Assembly (NCBI RefSeq): GCF_963924675.1
Contig: NC_089220.1
Coordinates: 84,819,168 to 84,883,167 of the forward strand
From: Phocoena phocoena
Taxonomy: Eukaryota > Chordata > Mammalia > Artiodactyla > Phocoenidae
Reading direction: 5' to 3'
DNA length: 64,000 nucleotides
Shown: piece by piece, positions 58,551 through 64,000 of the stretch
Position numbering within the stretch: position 1 is the stretch's first letter
Layout of the letters: the number at the start of each line of letters is the position of its first letter
The notes under the pieces: model-generated
Told to the model about the DNA's origin: nothing
Database searches by the model: none
What the model saw: only the letters and a program-made list of their open reading frames with translations
Program-made: the position numbers and the translations under genes

Positions 58551-58896
58551 GCATCTCTCAAAACTAAACCCATCCACACGATCATAAGGAAACGAGCCCC
58601 TCCATGCAACAATGACTTCTGTCGATTGGGTTGTGTATGTTCAAGTCTAGCTTTGGAGAAGCGCCAGCCTGCTCACTGCCGCCGACCAGACTGCATGTTT
58701 GGCTGCACTTGTTTGAAAAGAAAAGTTGTACTTGTTAAAGGGGGATCCAAAACTAAGCATTTCCAGAGGAAGACTGCTCATCGTGATCCAGTATTTTACG
58801 ATAATTTGGGCGAGGAGCAAAGAGAAGAAGAAGAGGGAGTCAGGGAGGAGGAAGAACAATTGAAAGAGAAAAAGAAGAGAAAGAAGCTAGAATACA
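58551..58896 (+). CDS. MGA: MGA coding exon 8: duplicated cysteine motif and charged tail
   Basis: Acceptor 'aactttag' ends at 58550; donor taca|gtgagt is consensus. Phase 0 in, one base left out. Encodes residues 1031-1145. Two copies of C-x4-C-x3-C-x-C lie close together: C1049, C1054, C1058, C1060 (CNNDFCRLGCVC) and C1073, C1078, C1082, C1084 (CRRPDCMFGCTC), separated by 12 residues. This fits a metal-binding mini-domain conserved in MGA proteins, probably the region catalogued as a domain of unknown function. It is followed by a basic stretch (KRKVVLVKGGSKTKHFQRK), then an unusually acidic run (REEEEGVREEEEQ) and a lysine cluster KEKKKRKK that could serve as a nuclear localisation signal. 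The next exon is outside the window. Confidence 0.95.
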
Positions 58897-58961
58897 GTGA
58901 GTATTGATTGAGAGTTAAAATAGTATAGTTTTTTTTTTTTTTAAGAAAAGTATGGTTATTT

Positions 58962-59095
58962 CAGGACTTACCCGGTGGTTCAGTGGTTAAGACTTTTTGC
59001 TTCCAAGGCAGGGGGCACGGGTTCAATCCCTGGTTGGGGAACTAAGATCCCTCATGCCACACGGTGTGGCCAAAAAAAAAAAAAAGAGAAAAGAG
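58962..59095 (+). mobile_element. CHR-class short SINE, 17-bp duplication
   Basis: Forward head 'acttacccggtggttcagtg', B box 'gggttcaatccctgg', A-tail. Perfect 'gaaaagtatggttattt' at 58945-58961 and 59096-59112. It lies about 65 bp after an MGA exon. Confidence 0.93.
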
Positions 59096-59112
59096 GAAAA
59101 GTATGGTTATTT

Positions 59113-59429
59113 GAAAACGTATTTCAAATATTACTTACTTTAATCCTAATCAGTGATCTCATAAGAATTTCTTATTATCCTTAAAATGCTCTTTCTATAT
59201 GGCACGTGCGACATACACAAAACTGTGCACGCATGCCTTTTTTTAAATTGAAATTTTCTCTTGAAGATAGCTTTTTTGTGCTAAATTTGAATCATTCTCT
59301 TATTTGGATTTTCAGAATGCCTTTGAGGCTTCATCTTTTTTTCTGTGTCTTGCCCCCACTCCCTCACTTCACATCCCCATGTTCTTTGAATATACAGATG
59401 ATCATGGTAATCCATCATTTTCTTTTTTT
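59113..59429 (+). other. MGA: MGA intron, nothing recognised
   Basis: Short AT-rich unique stretch. Confidence 0.35.
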
Positions 59430-61300
59430 CCCCCAAGCTGAATTTAGGTATAATTGACAAATTGTACATACTTAAAGTGTACAACATTGTAATTTGACAT
59501 ATGTATACTTTGTGAAATAATTACCACAATCAAGTCAGCCAGCACACGTCATTTTATTTTCTAAAGGAAGAAGTTTGCAGAAAGACCTTCTGGTCATGGT
59601 TAGAGCCACTCATCAGTTGCTTGGAGATTTGGGGACAGAATAAGGGCATAACTGAGTTGAGCATTACGTACTCTTTTGAAAAGCTTTTCCTTTTTGGTAT
59701 AATGTTATGTAGATTCAAGTTACATATTTCATTTTTGACTTTTTTTCCTTCCTATTGTATCTTTTTATTTTGTTTAAATAGACTGACTATAATTTTACCA
59801 TGTAATTGAAGAGTTCCTTGCTTCTTAGTTTATTAGAGGATTAATATTCCATTTTTGGCAGTTTATATTTACATTTGTTAATTGCTTGCCATGTACTTCA
59901 GTTAGATTAGATAATTAATATTTTTACGTATATTCTTCCAAGATTTTCTATTAATCCACTTGTGTGCCTATGTATATATTTTTATAGAAATGGAACTAAT
60001 GTGTATGTGGTAACTTATAGAAATTTCATATCATAAAGTCATGTTCTGCTTTCCATATTAACAAGTGCAACTCTATATTACTATTTTAGTTTTAATACCT
60101 TCTTATTATTACAGTCCTTTTGGCTGGACATTTAACCTTTATGGGTTTTCAAATAGTATGGTGATGAACATCCATGTTCAGTATAGGCTATTAAAAGTGG
60201 AATTGCTGTGACAGTGAGTGCTTTCTAAACATTTATAAATGTTGCTAGAATTATACCAACTACACATTTACCAGTAGTTGGATAGTGCCACTTCTATATT
60301 CTTTTTTTTTTTTTTTTTCTGGCTGTGTTGGGTCATCTTTGCTACGCGTGGGCTTTCTTCTAGTTGCAGCGAGCGGGGGCTACTCTTTGTTGCAGTGCGC
60401 GGGCTTCTCATTGCGGCAGCTTCTCTTGTTGCGGAGCACGGGCTCCAGAGCATGTGGGCTTTAGTAGATGTGCCTGGGGTCAGTAATTGGGCTCGTGGGC
60501 TCTAGAGCACAGGCTCAGTAGTTGTGGTGCACGGGCTTAGTTGCTCTGTGGCATGTGGGATCTTCCCAGACCAGGGCTCAAACCCGTGTCCCCTGCATTG
60601 GCAGGCAGATTCTTAACCACTGTGCCACCAGGGAAGCCCACTTCTATATTCTTAACATTGGATATTCAAACTAATAGGCAGAAATTGATGTCTTGTCTTA
60701 AATTTATATTTCTTCAGTGATAGGTTTATTGACCATTTGTCATAAACTTTGTTCTATAAATTGCTTTTTAAAATTCTTTGCTAACTTTTATTGGAGTGGC
60801 TTTGTTTTTTTCCCCATATATTTCCAAGAGTTTTATTTTTTTCCAGGTTGTAATTTTGTAATTTATATTTTAATTTTGTTCAAAGGTCTTCCCACCTCCC
60901 CTGACAAAGGGAAATCAGAGATTAATCTGGCGGTCTCTTCTTTTTAAGGTTTTTGTTCTTTAGAAAATCCTTCTCTATCCTCAAGATTTTAAAATATTTA
61001 GATTAATAAATGGGCTTAAAAAATTAAATTGTTAATATATCTGGAATTTATTTGATGTGAGATTTGTCGTAGAGCTTCATTTTTCCCCCAAATGGCTAGC
61101 TAGTTGTACCATCACTTGTTGAGAATAAATACTTTCCTTACTGGTTTAAAATGTCACCTGTGATACAGGAAATTAAAATATACCAGTGTTTGGGTCTGTT
61201 TTTGGTTTCTGCTGTCCATTTTGTGACCAGCGCCAGGCTGCTTTAATTGGTATTTCAGTGTTTAAATAAGGTACTACCTTCATATACCTAAATGATCTTT
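59430..61300 (-). mobile_element. Old LINE-1 3' part, antisense
   Basis: 'gaatttaggtataattgaca' and 'cataatttgacatatgtata'-type 3' phrases at 59440-59550, then diverged antisense L1 text to about 61300 ('gctagctagttgtaccatca'). Interrupted by the SINE at 60304-60638. Confidence 0.6.
60304..60638 (-). mobile_element. CHR-class long SINE nested in L1
   Basis: Reverse orientation, about 335 bp. Perfect 15-bp duplication 'cacttctatattctt' at 60289-60303 and 60639-60653. Confidence 0.93.
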
Positions 61301-61905
61301 CTGTAAATACGATTTAAAAGGTTTAAAATGAAATATAATACAAAATTATTAATTTAGTTTTATCCATATCTCCTTATTGAGTTTATTCCCATCCTGTACT
61401 TACAGCAACACTTTTCCATTTCAAAGCAACAGAAATAAGTTACAAAAGCCACAGCAGTAGGAATACTGTGTATCTGTTAGGTTTATTACTTTGCTTTCTT
61501 GGTAGAGTCTTTACCCTGTGTCTTAATCAGAGTTAAACTCCAGAAGGCAGCCAATCAGCATAGTATATTTGGGTTTTCTCACTGGAATAGTCCTTACTGA
61601 AAGACATGGTCTACTCTGCTCTAGGAGCTGTTAATTTTCTTGTACTGTTAGGGGACAGTGAGGAAAGGAGGGAAGATATTGTGTTATGATTGCTCTGTAA
61701 AAGGAGTAGAAATAGCGAAGAGTTCTTGGAGACAGAAGTGTTGCTGAGACCGAAAACAAACAAACAAAAATAAATACAAAAACTGGAAGAAGTTGAAGAA
61801 ATTTATCAGTATGTTTTGCAAAAAGATAGGAAAACGAGAAAAAAAATTGCTGGGATTTAAAGGAGTTGGAGAAAGTGAGGAGAGAAATGGAAGAGAGAAA
61901 TTACT
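61301..61905 (+). other. MGA: MGA intron, unique
   Basis: Purine-rich on the + strand from about 61655 to 61920. No exon or repeat assigned. Confidence 0.35.
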
Positions 61906-61925
61906 CAAAGAAATGATGGTGGAGG

Positions 61926-62050
61926 CACTTCCCTGGTGGTCCAGTGGTTAAGACTCCGTGCTTCCACTGCGGGGGGTGAGGGTTTGATCCCTGGTCAGGG
62001 AACTAAGATCCTGCATGCTGTGCAGCATGGCCCAAAAAGAAAAAAAAAAA
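61926..62050 (+). mobile_element. CHR-class tRNA-derived SINE, short type
   Basis: Forward head 'cacttccctggtggtccagt', B box 'gggtttgatccctggtc', A-rich end. Flanked by 'aaagaaatgatggt' on both sides. Confidence 0.92.
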
Positions 62051-62309
62051 AAGAAATGATGGTAGAAAATGTCTCGGAGCTGAAGGACATGACACTTCTG
62101 ATTTAAAGGGCCCACTGAATACCAGGCAGAAATAATTTTAAGGTGACTCTATCTAGACACAATCTTCTGACGTTTCAGAGCATTGAGGGTGAAGAAGATA
62201 TCCTGAACTCTTTTAAAGAGAAGGCACTTTTCCTAGGAAGGATTTAGAATCAGTTTGATATCAAAGTAACACTGGACGTTTGCATCATTGTTTCTAAAAT
62301 CAGAGTCTA

Positions 62310-62566
62310 GGGACTTCCCTAGTGGTCCAGTGGTTGAGCATTCGCCTTCCAATGCAGGGGATGCAGGTTCAGTCCCTCGTCGGGGAGGATCCCGTATGCC
62401 TTGGGGCAACTGGAAGCCCGTGCGCCACAACTACAGAGCCCACTCGCTCTGGAGCTCACGCACCACAACTAGAGAGAAGCCCACGTGCCACAGCGAGGAG
62501 CCTGCGCACTGCAATGAAAGATCCTGTGTGATGCAACTAAGACCCGACTAAGCCCCCCCCCAAACA
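62310..62566 (+). mobile_element. CHR-class longer SINE, sense orientation
   Basis: Forward copy: 'cttccctagtggtccagtgg' head, then 'ggaagcccgtgcgccacaac', repeated 'cacaactagaga'-type body and 'caactaagacccgactaagc' end. Flanked by 'aaatcagagtcta' / 'aaattagagtcaa'. This shows in the sense direction the body that the many reverse copies carry. Confidence 0.9.
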
Positions 62567-62885
62567 AAAAATTAGAGTCAAGTGGGGATTGGATGAATTT
62601 TTAACCTAGCATTCTTGGCCAAATTATAAATCATAATTTATAATTATGCATGAGATAGAGATATATTAAAACATACAATCAGGATGTAGGAAGTTGATCT
62701 CTTGCAGTCTCCTGGTGAATTTCTTGAGGTTGTGCTCCAGAAAATGGAAAACAAAAAATTCAAGAAGCATGAGATAACATCTAGTGAATTGTGGACCCAG
62801 CCCAAGAGGGGGAGAAAACAATCTTAGGATGACAACTACAAAGCAAGACTAGAAAGCAAGTAGTTTAATTTAAAGTAGAAAATCA

Positions 62886-63097
62886 GGGCTTCCCTGGTGG
62901 CGCAGTGGTTGAGAGTCTGCCTGCCGATGCAGGGGACACAGGTTTGTGCCCCGGTCCGGGAAGATCCCACATGCTGTGGAGTGGCTGGGCCCGTGAGCCA
63001 TGGCCGTTGAGCCTGCGCGTCCGGAGCCTGTGCCCCACAACGGGAGAGGCCACAACAGTGAGAGGCCTGCGTACCGCAAAAAAAAAAAAAAAAAGCT
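62886..63097 (+). mobile_element. Cetacean-type 210-bp SINE, sense orientation
   Basis: Forward copy, head 'gggcttccctggtggcgcag', ending 'aggcctgcgtaccgcaaaaa'. Perfect 14-bp duplication 'aaagtagaaaatca' at 62872-62885 and 63098-63111. Confidence 0.94.
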
Positions 63098-63111
63098 AAA
63101 GTAGAAAATCA

Positions 63112-64000
63112 AAAGATGCTTAGAAGACTATCTTTAAGAGAATATTAGGTTTATTTTAAGAAATGACATGGTTAAGAACCTGGATGATTAATGTTTAGGT
63201 GAAGATTCATGCCACCTTCATCAATTAAAAAACAATTAAGAACACTGAAAGGAAAAAATTTGTACAGGAAAATTATGGTCCAACTATGAACCAATACAAT
63301 TTTTGGTAAAATTTTGAGCAATTAAGAGTATAAGAAAAGAGAATCTGTTGGACAGTTTCAACAAATTTAGTGGTATAGAATTACATTTTCTTCCTCTAAG
63401 GGGTCAGTCACATTAGTTGATTCTACAAGGATTGATCACATAAGCATAATTTTGTAAGCAAATGTATTGGTATTTTGATTTTTAGAATTGGCATATACAA
63501 ATTGCTAAAGTTCCAAATAGAATTTTAGAACAGAAATCAGTGCTATAAACCATGACAATGTGAAAGTAGCTCTATAACTGGCAGAAGATGAAAAGTGGAG
63601 TAGGTTTAGGATGCTAATTTCCTTATCTTTCATCACACTTGAGTCCTTAGCCACTGCTAAATCATGGAGTTGAGGGGAAAGTGTTTGATTTAGGATTATT
63701 GAGGTAACCACCAAAACTAAACACAAATGGTTACAAGTAGTCAGTCGTGGGGACTGTGACACTGGGTATGGTGGAAGACTTGCCTTTCATTTTTGTGTCA
63801 TTTTGTACAGCTTGACTTTTTTCGTGTTTGTGTATTTTTTCTGTAGTTAATGTATAAATTAAAAATTATTGTTTTTGATGCATGAAATCTAGGCATTTGA
63901 TGATAGCTTTTTTGTCATTGTAATAGACTTAAAAACTGTTCTGCCATTAGTGGCCCATTAATCCATTGATGTGAACAGAGGGATATTAACGTTATTAGAC
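63112..64000 (+). other. MGA: MGA intron to window end
   Basis: AT-rich, no repeat, exon or splice-site pair recognised. The gene continues to the right. Confidence 0.4.

Noticed and set aside
449..63097. tRNA genes, suggested by A/B-box words such as gggttcgatccctgg
   Set aside because: All occur in SINE heads with A-rich tails and target duplications and do not form a proper tRNA cloverleaf.
58897..64000. Next MGA coding exon
   Set aside because: No acceptor followed by the expected continuation of the MGA protein was found. It must lie beyond the window.

Overview
The window is nuclear DNA from a mammal, almost certainly a cetacean and probably a toothed whale. It is AT-rich and packed with tRNA-derived SINEs of the cetartiodactyl CHR class (A and B box head 'cttccctggtggtccagtggtta', A-rich tail) and with LINE-1 copies. 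No ruminant BovB or Bov-tA element was recognised. The commonest SINE type, about 210 bp with 'gcggtacgcgggcctctcac' when read on the + strand, is the kind abundant in dolphin-like genomes. The species call is inference from repeat content, not from a search.

Only one protein gene is present: the 5' part of MGA on the + strand. MGA is the MAX dimerisation protein, a T-box plus bHLH-zipper repressor found in non-canonical PRC1.6. A CpG island at about 8760-10910 holds the promoter and the non-coding first exon(s). Eight coding exons follow: 16533-17596, 45522-46470, 47537-47615, 47733-47828, 54908-55039, 55256-55360, 56750-57414 and 58551-58896. All have consensus splice sites and compatible phases (2, 0, 1, 1, 1, 1, 0, 1) and no internal stop. 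Together they encode the first 1145 residues plus one base of the next codon. The bHLHZip part and the C terminus lie beyond the right edge.

Layout: 1-8760 is intergenic, with SINEs and an L1 tail. 8760-10910 is the CpG-island promoter. 10911-16465 is intron 1. The first coding exon carries the T-box. A 27.9 kb intron (17597-45521) follows, made almost entirely of antisense L1 copies with nested SINEs, one TIR DNA transposon and one hAT-type MITE. Near its 3' end is a segment that closely resembles the human microRNA mir-626. 45522-58896 carries the other seven coding exons in shorter introns, and 58897-64000 is the start of the next intron.

Points most worth a second look: the mir-626-like segment; four CACGTG E-boxes in the MGA CpG island, the motif that MGA/MAX itself binds; a 41-nt candidate poison exon at 51675-51715; a duplicated C-x4-C-x3-C-x-C motif in the last coding exon; two cases of successive SINE insertions at one target site; and a cleanly dated DNA-transposon insertion inside an L1. 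I found no convincing wholly new system. The window reads as a conserved regulatory gene in repeat-dense DNA.
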